The position numbers and the translations under genes were made by a program. The notes below the pieces were generated by a model. The model was not told where the DNA came from. It saw only the letters and a program-made list of their open reading frames with translations, and searched no databases. 64,000 bases of DNA from Marmoricola sp. OAE513 (GTDB taxonomy: Bacteria; Actinomycetota; Actinomycetes; Propionibacteriales; Nocardioidaceae), in NCBI RefSeq assembly GCF_040546585.1, contig NZ_JBEPOC010000001.1, forward strand, positions 1,674,001 to 1,738,000, in the 5' to 3' direction. Below are positions 1 through 7,749 of the stretch, piece after piece (the stretch's first letter is position 1; every line of letters begins with the position of its first letter).

Positions 1-1035
1 GCTGTCCTCCCCGGAGCCCGCCGTCGGGACCGCTGCAGACGGGTGGTCCAGGGTGGCCACCGGGCGGAGCAGGTCGACGACCTGACCCAGCGGCATCGCG
101 TTGACCTCGGCGATGCTGCGCCCAGCGAAGCGGACGGCGAGCGCTTCCGGTTTCACCCCGCTCCCCCCGCAGGACGGGCACGGCAGGCTGCGGGTGAACC
201 GGAGGGCACGCTCGCGCATCCGCTCGCTGGTTGATTCGGCCAGCGTGTGCAGGACGTGCTTGCGCGCGCTCCAGAACTTGCCGTAGTAGCCGTGGTCGAC
301 GCGGTCCCGTTCGGGCTGGACGAGGACCGAAGGTTGTTCATCGGTGAAGAGCAGCCAGTCGCGGTCCTTCTTGCGCAGCTTGGCGAAGGGTCGGTCGACG
401 TCGATCCCCAGTCCCGCGACGATGCTGCGCAGGTTCGCCCCCTGCCACGCGCCGGGCCAGGCGGCGATCGCACCTTCCCGGATGCTCAGGGAGTCGTCGG
501 GGACGAGCAGGTACTCGACGACGTCGTGGATCGTGCCGAGACCGTGACACGTCGGGCAGGCACCCGCAGGCGTGTTCGGCGAGAAGTCCTCCGCCTCCAG
601 CCTCGGCGCTCCCCGGGGGTAGGTCCCGGCCCGCGAGTAGAGCATCCGCAGCAGGTTGGACAACGTGGTGATCGTGCCCACCGAGGATCGGCTGGTCGGC
701 GCTCCTCGCCGCTGCTGCAGCGCGACAGCAGGGGGAAGGCCGGTGATCTCCTCGACGTGCGGGGCGCCGACCTGTTGGAGCAAGCGCCGCGCGTACGGCG
801 CGACCGACTCGAAGTAGCGACGCTGCGCCTCGGCGTACAACGTCCCGAAGGCCAACGACGACTTGCCCGAACCGGAGACGCCGGTGAAGACCACCAGAGC
901 GCCTCGAGGGACGTCCACATCCACGTTGCGCAGGTTGTTCTCGCTCGCCCCGCGGACCCGGACGAATCCCGCGAGCTGGTCATCCTGCGACGTCGGCTGC
1001 ACGAGTACGCCGTACCCCGGCGGCGGGGTCCGCAC
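1..1035 (-). CDS. UvrA-like excinuclease ABC ATPase (class II UvrA), N-terminal part, cut by window edge
   Basis: Reads leftward and runs off the left edge, so only about 345 N-terminal residues are present. Seen: Walker A GVSGSGKS near residues 52-59, then YARRLLQQVG and PPAVALQQRRGAPTSRSSVG, and two cysteine pairs (CPTCHGLG, CPSCGGSG) of the UvrA zinc-binding type. The compact spacing from Walker A to the zinc modules, and the APTSRSSVG stretch, resemble the shorter UvrA-like ATPases linked to DNA damage or DNA-binding drug tolerance rather than housekeeping UvrA. That subclass is my inference. The GTG at 1035 gives the longest start without leaving the family match. A GTG at 1002, preceded by a GGGG run, is an alternative. 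The gene has no partner in view and follows tRNA-Arg on the same strand, separated by a strong hairpin. Confidence 0.88.
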   Translation of the reverse strand, partial: MRTPPPGYGVLVQPTSQDDQLAGFVRVRGASENNLRNVDVDVPRGALVVFTGVSGSGKSSLAFGTLYAEAQRRYFESVAPYARRLLQQVGAPHVEEITGLPPAVALQQRRGAPTSRSSVGTITTLSNLLRMLYSRAGTYPRGAPRLEAEDFSPNTPAGACPTCHGLGTIHDVVEYLLVPDDSLSIREGAIAAWPGAWQGANLRSIVAGLGIDVDRPFAKLRKKDRDWLLFTDEQPSVLVQPERDRVDHGYYGKFWSARKHVLHTLAESTSERMRERALRFTRSLPCPSCGGSGVKPEALAVRFAGRSIAEVNAMPLGQVVDLLRPVATLDHPSAAVPTAGSGEDS

Positions 1036-1136
1036 GCGAGCGCCCGCGAGGTGAGGCGTGTCGGTGGTTCTCTCATGTGGTCTCGCTGCGCGGCTGTGCT
1101 CCTCGCTTCGCTCGTCGGCAGCCGCTTGTTCGCCGT

Positions 1137-1185
1137 GAATGTGAAAGACCCCCGAGGTGAAGCGTTTCGGGGGTCTTCCACATTC
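1137..1185 (-). terminator. Strong hairpin, terminator of tRNA-Arg
   Basis: A 19-base arm, GAATGTGAAAGACCCCCGA (1137-1155), is matched by its inverted copy at 1167-1185 with a single mismatch, across an 11-base loop. It lies just downstream of tRNA-Arg on the minus strand and upstream of the UvrA-like gene. It should end tRNA transcription and insulate the next gene. Confidence 0.8.
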
Positions 1186-1195
1186 AGGCTCTCTG

Positions 1196-1268
1196 CGCGG
1201 CTGTAGGGATTCGAACCCCAAACCTTCTGATCCGTAGTCAGATGCTCTATCCGTTGAGCTACAGCCGC
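1196..1268 (-). tRNA. tRNA-Arg (anticodon ACG)
   Basis: The minus strand folds into a full cloverleaf. The acceptor stem is GCGGCTG with CAGCCGC. The D arm has GCTC and GAGC. The anticodon stem is TCTGA/TCAGA around loop CTACGGA, giving anticodon ACG (read as ICG, for CGU/CGC/CGA). The T arm has loop TTCGAAT. The discriminator is G. CCA is not encoded. Total 73 nt. Confidence 0.96.
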
Positions 1269-1299
1269 TCGTCCCGGTGCTCCGCACGAGGACCCGCAT

Positions 1300-1328
1300 A
1301 CTCTAGCGGAGGTCGATCCCTGTTCGAA
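1300..1328 (-). promoter_or_regulatory. Candidate promoter of tRNA-Arg
   Basis: On the minus strand TTCGAA (1323-1328) and TAGAGT (1300-1305) are separated by exactly 17 bases, about 30 bases before the tRNA 5' end. The -10 matches the consensus at 4 of 6 positions and the -35 at 3 of 6. The rest of the 1329-1538 gap holds no gene; it carries the leader of the PEP carboxykinase gene, where I see no clear promoter. Confidence 0.4.
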
Positions 1329-1538
1329 ATCGGGTGGCCGCCGTCACCTCTGCGGCAGGCCTGGGCGGGACTTGATCGATCCAATAGGTACCCACCAGAA
1401 CCCGGTCTAAATTCTTCAGATCGATCGCTGCAGCGTCGCGGGGATCGGACCATCCACTTTCAAGATCCGTCGATGCGCTCGGCGGCCGGTCCGGCCACGT
1501 CCCCGTGAGTCCTGATCGCGATCGAAAGGAACACCGGC

Positions 1539-3360
1539 ATGACTGCCACCGCTCCCACCAGCACGACCGCGCCCACCACGCGCGAAGACATCCTCGCCTG
1601 GGTCTCCGAGATCGCGGAGCTCACCCAGCCCGACGCCATCCACTGGTGCACCGGCTCCGACGAGGAGTGGACCGAGCTCACCAACTTCCTGGTCGGCACC
1701 GGCACCTTCATCAAGCTCGACGAGAACAAGAAGCCGAACAGCTACTACGCGGCCTCCAACCCCACCGACGTGGCGCGTGTCGAGGACAAGACGTTCATCT
1801 GCTCGGTCGACGAGAAGGACTGCGGGCCGACCAACAACTGGATGGACCCGAACGCGATGAAGGAGATCATGCGCGGGCTGTACGCCGGCTGCATGAAGGG
1901 CCGCACGATGTACGTGATCCCGTTCGTCATGGGTCACCTCGAGGCTGAGAAGCCGATGTTCGGCATCGAGATCACCGACTCCGCCTACGTCGTCGCGAGC
2001 ATGAAGGTCATGGCCGCGGATGGGCACCGAGGTGCTGCGCAAGCTCGAGGAGTCCAACGCGCCGTACGTGCCGGCGCTGCACTCCGTGGGCCACCCGCTC
2101 GCCGAGGGCCAGGCCGACGTCGCCTGGCCGTGCAACGACACCAAGTACATCGTCCAGTTCCCCGAGGAGCGGATGATCTGGAGCTTCGGCTCGGGCTACG
2201 GCGGCAACGCGCTGCTCGGCAAGAAGTGCTACGCCCTGCGCATCGCGAGCGTCATGGCGCGCGACGAGGGTTGGATGGCCGAGCACATGCTCATCCTCAA
2301 GCTCACCTCGCCGCAGGGCGTCGTGAAGTACATCGCGGCGGCGTTCCCGTCGGCCTGCGGCAAGACCAACCTGGCGATGCTCGAGCCGACCGTCCCGGGC
2401 TGGAAGGTCGAGGCCATCGGCGACGACATCGCCTGGATGCGCATCGGTGACGACGGCCGCCTGTGGGCGGTCAACCCGGAGTTCGGCTTCTTCGGCGTCG
2501 CGCCGGGCACCAACGAGCACACCAACCCGAACGCGATGAAGACCATCAACAAGGGCAACTCGGTCTTCACCAACGTCGCGCTCACCGAGGACGGCGACGT
2601 CTGGTGGGAGGGCCTGGAGAACCCGCCGGCCAAGGCGACCTCCTGGAAGGGCGAGCCGTGGACGCCGGAGTCGACCGAGCTCTCCAGCCACCCGAACAGC
2701 CGCTACTGCACCCCGATCAAGCAGTGCGACATGCTCGCGGCCGAGTACGACGACCCGCGCGGTGTCCCGATCGACGCGATCCTGTTCGGCGGCCGTCGCA
2801 AGACGACGATCCCGCTGGTCTCCGAGGCCCGCGACTGGACCCACGGCACCTTCCTCGGCGCGACCCTGTCGTCGGAGACCACCGCTGCCGCGGTCGGTGC
2901 GGTCGGCGTCGTGCGTCGTGACCCGATGGCGATGATCCCGTTCATCGGCTACAACGCCGGCGACTACTTCAGCCACTGGATCAACATGGGCAAGGACAAC
3001 GACGCGTCCAAGATGCCGAAGATCTTCTACGTGAACTGGTTCCGCCTCGACTCCGACGGCAACTTCATGTGGCCCGGGTTCGGCGAGAACAGCCGCGTCC
3101 TGAAGTGGATCATCGAGCGCATCGACGGCCAGGCCGCCGCGGTCGAGACCCCGATCGGCCACGTGCCGGCGCCGGGCACCTTCGACCTCGACGGTCTCGA
3201 CATGACCGAGGAGCAGCTCGAGGCTGCCCTCGCGGTCGACGTCGAGGAGTGGAAGGCCGAGATCCCGCAGATCCAGGAGTGGTTCGAGAAGTTCGGCGAC
3301 GACCTGCCGTCCGTGCTCTGGACCGAACTCGACGGCCTGAAGGCCCGCTTGGGTCTCTGA
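1539..3360 (+). pseudogene. pckG: Phosphoenolpyruvate carboxykinase (GTP), interrupted by a one-base frameshift
   Basis: Catalyses oxaloacetate + GTP to PEP + GDP + CO2, the entry step of gluconeogenesis. The first 160 codons run in one frame from ATG 1539 (AAAGGA ribosome site at about 1526) to about 2013. The rest continues one base later, from about 2014, to the stop at 3360. Both parts match GTP-type [22 protein letters not shown], then [11 protein letters not shown], the kinase loop [13 protein letters not shown], and [10 protein letters not shown]. Removing one base from GGCCGCGG at 2012-2019 restores ...VMARMGTEV and a 606-residue protein, the usual family length. The break is therefore either a real inactivating indel or a sequencing error in a GC-rich run. 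An intact C-terminal two-thirds without codon decay favours a recent event or an error. A strong terminator follows. Confidence 0.9.
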
Positions 3361-3379
3361 CCCGCCGCTAGACCGCTTG

Positions 3380-3409
3380 CGGGCCCGCACCCACGGGGGT
3401 GCGGGCCCG
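3380..3409 (+). terminator. Terminator after pckG
   Basis: A perfect 13-bp stem, CGGGCCCGCACCC with its complement, closes on a 4-base loop (3393-3396) 20 bases after the pckG stop. It is followed by TTGCACTTTT. The same T-rich tail overlaps the palindrome in front of the next gene. Confidence 0.8.
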
Positions 3410-3425
3410 TTGCACTTTTCTGCAA
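3410..3425 (+). promoter_or_regulatory. Inverted repeat TTGCA-N6-TGCAA, candidate operator of the downstream regulator
   Basis: A 16-bp element, TTGCA CTTTTC TGCAA, ends 10 bases before the regulator start at 3436. An element of the same length and spacing (TTGCA-N6-TGCAG on the minus strand) lies at 4905-4920, upstream of the convergent secreted-peptide gene. The shared half-sites suggest one protein controls both; the regulator itself is the obvious candidate (inference). Confidence 0.5.
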
Positions 3426-3435
3426 TATTGGACCT

Positions 3436-4449
3436 ATGACGCCCGAATTCACTGCAGAGCAGCGCGAGCTGTTGCAGAACGATGCGGGCGACCTGTACCA
3501 GAAGATCGTCCTCAAGGGCTCGATCGCGCACGACGACGAGCACATCGTCCCCGGCGGCGTCGACCACGCCTCGTTCGCGTTCCTGCTCGACCTCGGGCTC
3601 GTCGCCATCGACCCGGCCACCGACACCTACCTGCCCGTCGACCCGGCCATCGTGCAGTCACGCGTCGTCGCCCCGATGGGGCAGCGCGCCGCCGAGCTCC
3701 TCGCCGAGTCGACGGGGTGGGCGACCACCTTCGCCGAGCTCGGGCTGGCGTTCCGGCGTACGGCACCCAGCGACCTGCCGATCGTGGAGATCCGCGGGCT
3801 GCCGAACATCAACCGCTTCATCGTCGCCGCTCTCGGAGACGCCGAGTCCGAGCTGCTCACCGCCCAGCCCGACGGCGCGAGGTCCGCCGCGGTGCTCGAC
3901 GTCGCCCTCGAGCGCGACAAGCGGACGCTCGGTCGCGGGGTGAAGATGCGGACGCTCTACCAGCACTCGGCGCGGCGCAGCATCGCCACCCGCGAGTACG
4001 TCGAGGAGGTCACCAAGCTGGGCGCCGAGGTGCGCACGCTGGACGAGTTCTTCAACCGGATGATCGTCGTCGACCGTCGACTCGCGATGATCCCGGGCAT
4101 GGACGGCTCCGACGTCGCGATCGTGATCCACGACCCGAACCTGGTCAACTACCTCGCCGACATCTTCGAGCGGTCCTGGGAGCGGGCGCACGTCTTCACC
4201 GACCGCGAGAGCACGACCGAGCGCGAGATCGCCGAGGACGTGCACAACATGACGATCCGGATGCTCGTCGAGGGCCACAGCGACAACGCCAGCTCCAAGC
4301 GCGTCGGCGTCAGCACCCGCACGTACGCCGGCTACGTCGCCTCGCTCAAGGCCGAGTACAACGTCGAGACGCGCTTCCAGCTCGGCTACGCGATCGGGCA
4401 GCAGGAGCTGCGCGAGAAGATGCGGGACAAGCCCACGAAGCAGACATGA
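3436..4449 (+). CDS. Transcriptional regulator with N-terminal winged helix (TrmB-like) and C-terminal LuxR-type HTH
   Basis: A 337-residue DNA-binding regulator of a type common in actinobacteria. The first ~70 residues have a winged-helix-like pattern (helix, helix, then LLDLGLVAIDPATDTYLPVD as a wing). The middle 190 residues are an unassigned sensor-like region that includes a phospholipase-D-like LAMIPGMDG/VVIHDPNLV segment, as in other TrmB/LuxR-type regulators. The last ~80 residues carry a degenerate LuxR HTH, RMLVEGHSDNASSKRVGVST. There is no receiver domain and no transmembrane segment. It has its own palindrome just upstream and faces a small secreted-peptide gene tail to tail. The ligand and targets are unknown. 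Control of the neighbour is inferred from the shared upstream element. Confidence 0.8.
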   Translation: MTPEFTAEQRELLQNDAGDLYQKIVLKGSIAHDDEHIVPGGVDHASFAFLLDLGLVAIDPATDTYLPVDPAIVQSRVVAPMGQRAAELLAESTGWATTFAELGLAFRRTAPSDLPIVEIRGLPNINRFIVAALGDAESELLTAQPDGARSAAVLDVALERDKRTLGRGVKMRTLYQHSARRSIATREYVEEVTKLGAEVRTLDEFFNRMIVVDRRLAMIPGMDGSDVAIVIHDPNLVNYLADIFERSWERAHVFTDRESTTEREIAEDVHNMTIRMLVEGHSDNASSKRVGVSTRTYAGYVASLKAEYNVETRFQLGYAIGQQELREKMRDKPTKQT

Positions 4450-4489
4450 CAAGAGCGGAGAGTTGGGGGTCCTCTCCGCTCCTGTCATG
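4445..4489. terminator. Long bidirectional hairpin between convergent genes
   Basis: Two 18-base arms (4445-4462 and 4472-4489) are complementary except for one position, with a 9-base loop TTGGGGGTC. The stop codon of the regulator lies inside the left arm. The position between convergent genes suits a terminator used by both. The remaining gap up to 4572 shows nothing else. Confidence 0.7.
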
Positions 4490-4572
4490 AGACGGCCCAC
4501 CCGAGGGGGCCCGACGAGCACCTGGGGGGTGGTCCTCGTCTTCGTCTCTGGTCTTCAGTTGTGCCTGTCGGC

Positions 4573-4782
4573 TCAGCCCCAGCCGGTGTCCGTCCGCAGG
4601 ACGCCGCCGCTTCCGGTGCCGCTGTCGTCCACGGTGATCGGGGACGTCGGTGCCTTCCAGTGGTAGCGCTGACCGTCACGAGCAGCGTTCGCCGGGCCCA
4701 AGCTCCCGGCGATCACGCCCGTCGTGGCCAGACCTGTTGCGAGGATCGTGGCTGCAACACGGGCCAAGAACTTCTTGTTCAT
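4573..4782 (-). CDS. Small secreted peptide precursor (69 aa), unknown function
   Basis: Starts at ATG 4782 behind a good ribosome site (AAGGAC, 8 bases upstream). The first 33 residues are a classical signal peptide: MNKKFLARVA, a hydrophobic Ala/Thr/Leu/Gly core, and a cleavage site after ANA. The predicted mature product is about 36 residues, begins ARDGQRYHWKAP and ends RTDTGWG. It has no cysteines and is rich in Gly, Thr, Ser and Asp. I do not recognise the family. It is convergent with the LuxR/TrmB-like regulator, and its upstream region repeats the TTGCA-N6-TGCA element found before that regulator. This suggests a regulated exported, perhaps signalling, peptide (inference). No processing or transport gene is adjacent. 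Confidence 0.75.
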   Translation of the reverse strand: MNKKFLARVAATILATGLATTGVIAGSLGPANAARDGQRYHWKAPTSPITVDDSGTGSGGVLRTDTGWG

Positions 4783-4882
4783 GTGTTTCTGTCCTTCAGT
4801 TGTCCCGGTTGCTCAGGGGATGCCACCGGATGACTCCATTGTCGTGAAGGCATCGCGCGACCCGGAAGTAGACCAGTTACCT

Positions 4883-4920
4883 CATGAACATGCAGTTCAC
4901 CTTTCTGCAGGTTCATGCAA
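4883..4920 (-). promoter_or_regulatory. Cluster of TGCA half-sites and nested inverted repeats upstream of the secreted-peptide gene
   Basis: On the minus strand TTGCATGAACCTGCAG (4905-4920) matches the spacing of the palindrome at 3410-3425. It is followed by GGTGAACTGCATGTTCATG, so CATGAAC and GTTCATG form a second, larger inverted repeat (4883-4917). The cluster lies 101-138 bases before the peptide start. The rest of the gap to the start, and 4921-4968, shows no gene. Confidence 0.5.
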
Positions 4921-4968
4921 TCGGGACGTACCGGTCGCCCGGTGGCCGCTGCACGTGCCCCGACGCGA

Positions 4969-5002
4969 AGAGCCCCACCCGGCGATAACCAGGTGGGGCT
5001 CT
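4969..5002 (-). terminator. Terminator of tRNA-Ser(GCU)
   Basis: AGAGCCCCACC (4969-4979) and its perfect complement (4992-5002) form an 11-bp stem with a 12-base loop. It begins about 15 bases after the tRNA 3' end on the minus strand. Confidence 0.7.
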
Positions 5003-5016
5003 GCGTGCTTTCTCGG

Positions 5017-5107
5017 CGGAGGCGGAGGGATTTGAACCCTCGATGGGGTTGTAGCCCCAAACCCGCTTAGCAGGCGGGCGCCATAGACCGGACTAGGCGA
5101 CGCCTCC
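5017..5107 (-). tRNA. tRNA-Ser (anticodon GCT)
   Basis: A 91-nt class II tRNA on the minus strand. The acceptor stem is GGAGGCG with CGCCTCC. The anticodon stem is CCCGC/GCGGG around loop CTGCTAA, giving anticodon GCT for AGC/AGU codons. A long variable arm (TTTGGGGCTACAACCCCATC) is typical of serine tRNAs. The T arm is GAGGG TTCAAAT CCCTC. The discriminator is G. CCA is not encoded. Confidence 0.96.
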
Positions 5108-5172
5108 AAGACAGCGAGGGAAAGGTTACCCACTCCGAGCCGACCTCGGGAAATCGGGTCCTGGGCCGGCGG

Positions 5173-5634
5173 TCAGCGCTTGCTGTTGCCGTGCTGCCCG
5201 TTCAGGCGTCGCATCAGCTCGGACACGAACGCTTCCGGGTCGCCCTCGATCAGGGTCACCGGGATCGTCGTCGAGCGTCCGTCGCGGAGCCGGATCACCA
5301 CGCACCGCGTGCCGTGCAGCTCGGAGGTGGCCAGGTCCTCGACCGAGGACCACTTCGCGTTCTTCTCGCCGGCGCCGCGGACGAACCGCACCTGGTAGCC
5401 GATGTCGTCGATCCGCACGACGTACCAGCGGCGGCCGAGCAGGAAGCCCAGGGTGAAGACGCCGACGACCGCGAGGATGACCAGTCCGCTGAGGACGTCA
5501 CCGGGGAGATCGAAGGCGACCACGACGATCGTGACCAGCAGCAGGAGCACCCCGAGGGCGACGAGGAACGCGCCCATCAGTCGCGCCCGCAGCTGGGGCG
5601 CCAGGCCGTAGTCGCGGCGGTCGTTCGGAGTCAC
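5173..5634 (-). CDS. Small membrane protein, PH-domain-like, unknown function
   Basis: About 153 residues from a GTG at 5634 directly behind a GGGGG run. The frame stays open further upstream, but that stretch lies in the gap to the divergent gene and looks non-coding. Seen: two adjacent hydrophobic helices (MGAFLVALGVLLLLVTIVVV, and LSGLVILAVVGVFTLGFLLG), then a soluble ~85-residue domain of short strands (WYVVRIDDIGYQVRFVRG, CVVIRLRDGRSTTIPVTL) and a final helix. This is the layout of bacterial PH-like domain (bPH) membrane proteins. The PH assignment is by pattern only. It is divergent from the gene at 5783 and ends 65 bases before tRNA-Ser. Confidence 0.7.
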   Translation of the reverse strand: MTPNDRRDYGLAPQLRARLMGAFLVALGVLLLLVTIVVVAFDLPGDVLSGLVILAVVGVFTLGFLLGRRWYVVRIDDIGYQVRFVRGAGEKNAKWSSVEDLATSELHGTRCVVIRLRDGRSTTIPVTLIEGDPEAFVSELMRRLNGQHGNSKR

Positions 5635-5782
5635 CCCCCGATTACATCGGTTCGGCCCGGCGTACGGCGAATCGGCCCGGGCCAGAGGTCCCCTTTCGTC
5701 CCCGGGGTCTTGTCTACGGGTGTGGCGTGGGTCACACTCTAGGTCCCACTGTGCACGGCGAACCTCGTGGAGGTGGTGGCTC

Positions 5783-6139
5783 ATGACGCTTGAGTCAGCA
5801 ATCTCGGACCTGCAGCACACCCTCGGAAGCAGCCGCACGGCCTCGAACTGGCGACTGATGACGCGCAACCAGCTCGCCGCCGTCCGCGAGGCCCTGAGCG
5901 ACGAACGGTTCGCCTCGTGGGACGGCTGGCTAGCAGCCCGCAGCAGCGGGTCGGACCGCGAGCGGCAGCAGCTGCTCGCCCGCATCACCGCTCTCGGCAC
6001 CGGACTGCTCGACCGGCTCGACACCGACCGGGTGGCCTCGGAGGTCAGACGGCTCCTGCACGACGTGGAGCACTACCGGCAGAAGATGCACGACCTGGTC
6101 TACGACTCCGTCTCCATGGAGATCGGCGGCAGCGAGTAG
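5783..6139 (+). CDS. Conserved-looking small helical protein, unknown function
   Basis: 118 residues from ATG 5783, which has a strong GGAGGTGG ribosome site seven bases upstream; an upstream in-frame start at 5720 lacks one. The product is almost wholly alpha-helical by composition: long charged Leu/Arg/Glu heptad-like stretches such as REALSDERFASWDGWLAAR and RLLHDVEHYRQKMHDLVYDS. It has no signal peptide, no membrane segment and no cysteine. I recognise no domain. It is divergent from the PH-like membrane protein and ends three bases before the stop of the convergent ABC-F gene, so the 3' ends abut without a terminator that I can see. Confidence 0.65.
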   Translation: MTLESAISDLQHTLGSSRTASNWRLMTRNQLAAVREALSDERFASWDGWLAARSSGSDRERQQLLARITALGTGLLDRLDTDRVASEVRRLLHDVEHYRQKMHDLVYDSVSMEIGGSE

Positions 6140-6142
6140 ACC

Positions 6143-7705
6143 TCACCGCACCCGGGTGAGCACACCGCCCGGCTCCAGCTGCAGCTCGACGTCGAGCTCC
6201 AGCTCCTCGAGGAACGTCCGGTCGTGGCTGACGACCAGCAGCGCACCCCGGTACGCCGCCAGCGCACCGACCAGCTGGCCGACGCCGTCGAGGTCGAGGT
6301 TGTTGGTCGGCTCGTCGAGCACGAGCAGCTGTGGTGCCGGGGCCGCCAGCACGAGGCTTGCGAGGGCGACGCGCAGACGTTCACCGCCGGACAACGAGCC
6401 GTTCGGACGGTCGAGCATCTCGCCGCGCAGCAGCAGTCGCGCGAGCCGGTTGCGCAGCTCGCCGGGATCGGTCTCGGGTGCGACGGCCCGCACGGTCTCC
6501 CACACCGAGGCGTCGTCGTCGAGGACGATCGCCTGGGGCAGAAATGCGACCGGGACCTCGGCGAGCGGGAGCGTCTGCTGCAGCAGCGTGGTCTTGCCGG
6601 CTCCGTTGGGGCCCGTGAGCCCGACCCGCTCAGGACCGTGCAGCACGTGGTCACGACCGTCGGTCGACCGCACCGCGACGATCCGCCGACGAGCCGGTAC
6701 GCCGGGATCCGGCAGGACGACCTTGAGCTGGTCGTCGTCGCGGACGGCCCGACCGGCGGCGTCGACGGCGGCGCGCGCCCGGGCGATCCGGTCGTCGTGG
6801 ATACCGCGTCGTCCGGCCTGGGACTTCTCCGCACTGTTGCGGCGCTCGTTGAAGACGACCCCCATGAACTTGCGGTTCTCCCGGTCCTTGTAACCCTTCC
6901 GCTCGCTGCGAGAGATCTTCACCTCCGCCTCGATGCGCTCGCGCTGCTGCTTCCTGAGGTCCTGCTTGGCGGTGGCGAGCACCTGCTGGGCGACCTCCTG
7001 CTCGTGGGCGAGGTGCGCGGCGTACTGGCTGAACGGACCACCGAAGGTGGTCAGGGTGTGCTCGCGCAGCTCGACGGTCGCGTCGGTCCGGTCGAGCAGC
7101 AGCCGGTCGTGGCTGACCACGACCAGCGCACCTGACCAGGAGTCGACCAGTGAGTAGAGACGTTCCCGCGTGGGTTCGTCGAGGTTGTTCGTCGGTTCGT
7201 CGAGGAGGGCGACGCCGGCCCGCTGCAACCGGATGCCGGTCAGGGCGACGAGCATCGTCTCCCCGCCGGACAACGTCGGGACCGTTCGGTCGAGGCCGGT
7301 CGGCAGACCGAGGCCGGCGAGCTCGGCGACCGCCCGCTCCTCGACGTCCCAGTCGTCGCCGACCGCGTCGAAGTGGTGCTGGTCGGTCGACCCGTCCTCG
7401 ATCGCGCGGAGCGCGTCGACCGCAGGCCCGACCCCGAGCAGGTCGGCGATCCGCGTGTCCGGGGTCGTGGTCACGTGCTGCGGCAGGTACGCGACGCTCC
7501 CCGCCGTCGCGATGCTCCCGGACGTCGGGGTCAGCAGACCCGCAACCAGGCGGAGCAAGGTCGACTTGCCGGCGCCGTTGGCGCCGATCAGTCCGGTCCG
7601 CGCAGGACCGAACGCACCCGTGACGCCGTCGAGGACGACAGCACCGTCAGGCCAGGTGAAGGAGACGTCGCGCAGGGCGACAGAGCTTGAAGCAGAGGTA
7701 GGCAC
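6143..7705 (-). CDS. ABC-F family ATPase (ribosome-associated)
   Basis: 520 residues with two ABC cassettes and no membrane segment, the ABC-F architecture. First cassette: Walker A GANGAGKS, signature LSGGE, Walker B LLDEPTNNLD, switch SHDR. A charged inter-domain linker follows (HEQEVAQQVLATAKQDLRKQ ... RSERKGYKDREN). Second cassette: GPNGAGKT, LSGGERLRVALAS, LVLDEPTNNLDL, SHDR. ABC-F proteins bind the ribosomal E site and either rescue stalled ribosomes or protect against ribosome-targeting antibiotics. Which applies here cannot be told from sequence alone. The GTG start at 7705 has CGGAG 8-12 bases upstream. A 13-codon leader ORF and alternative hairpins precede it, pointing to translation-coupled control. 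Confidence 0.93.
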   Translation of the reverse strand: MPTSASSSVALRDVSFTWPDGAVVLDGVTGAFGPARTGLIGANGAGKSTLLRLVAGLLTPTSGSIATAGSVAYLPQHVTTTPDTRIADLLGVGPAVDALRAIEDGSTDQHHFDAVGDDWDVEERAVAELAGLGLPTGLDRTVPTLSGGETMLVALTGIRLQRAGVALLDEPTNNLDEPTRERLYSLVDSWSGALVVVSHDRLLLDRTDATVELREHTLTTFGGPFSQYAAHLAHEQEVAQQVLATAKQDLRKQQRERIEAEVKISRSERKGYKDRENRKFMGVVFNERRNSAEKSQAGRRGIHDDRIARARAAVDAAGRAVRDDDQLKVVLPDPGVPARRRIVAVRSTDGRDHVLHGPERVGLTGPNGAGKTTLLQQTLPLAEVPVAFLPQAIVLDDDASVWETVRAVAPETDPGELRNRLARLLLRGEMLDRPNGSLSGGERLRVALASLVLAAPAPQLLVLDEPTNNLDLDGVGQLVGALAAYRGALLVVSHDRTFLEELELDVELQLEPGGVLTRVR

Positions 7706-7711
7706 AGGAGA

Positions 7712-7740
7712 CTCCGAAGGGTTCGGCGGATGCGCCGACC
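7712..7740 (-). promoter_or_regulatory. Two mutually exclusive hairpins over the ABC-F ribosome binding site (candidate attenuator)
   Basis: Hairpin 1 pairs the two arms of 7720-7740 (GGTCGGCG with CGCCGAACC around CATC on the minus strand). Hairpin 2 pairs CCGAA with TTCGG (7714-7726) across three bases. They compete for the same CCGAA. Hairpin 2 hides most of the CGGAG ribosome site (7712-7716). Hairpin 1 starts just after the leader-peptide stop, as expected if a ribosome stalled on the leader shifts the balance. Confidence 0.45.
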
Positions 7741-7749
7741 ACCAAGGGG

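Noticed and set aside
1242-1508. Plus-strand open frame upstream of pckG
   Set aside because: It begins inside tRNA-Arg and has no ribosome site or recognisable sequence. The region is better read as tRNA promoter plus pckG leader.
2011-2022. Programmed ribosomal frameshift in pckG
   Set aside because: There is no slippery heptamer and no downstream pseudoknot that I can see. A simple one-base insertion explains the data, and PEPCK is not known to use frameshifting.
2008-3567. 519-codon minus-strand open frame
   Set aside because: Shadow of the PEP carboxykinase C-terminal part and of the next gene; no motifs.
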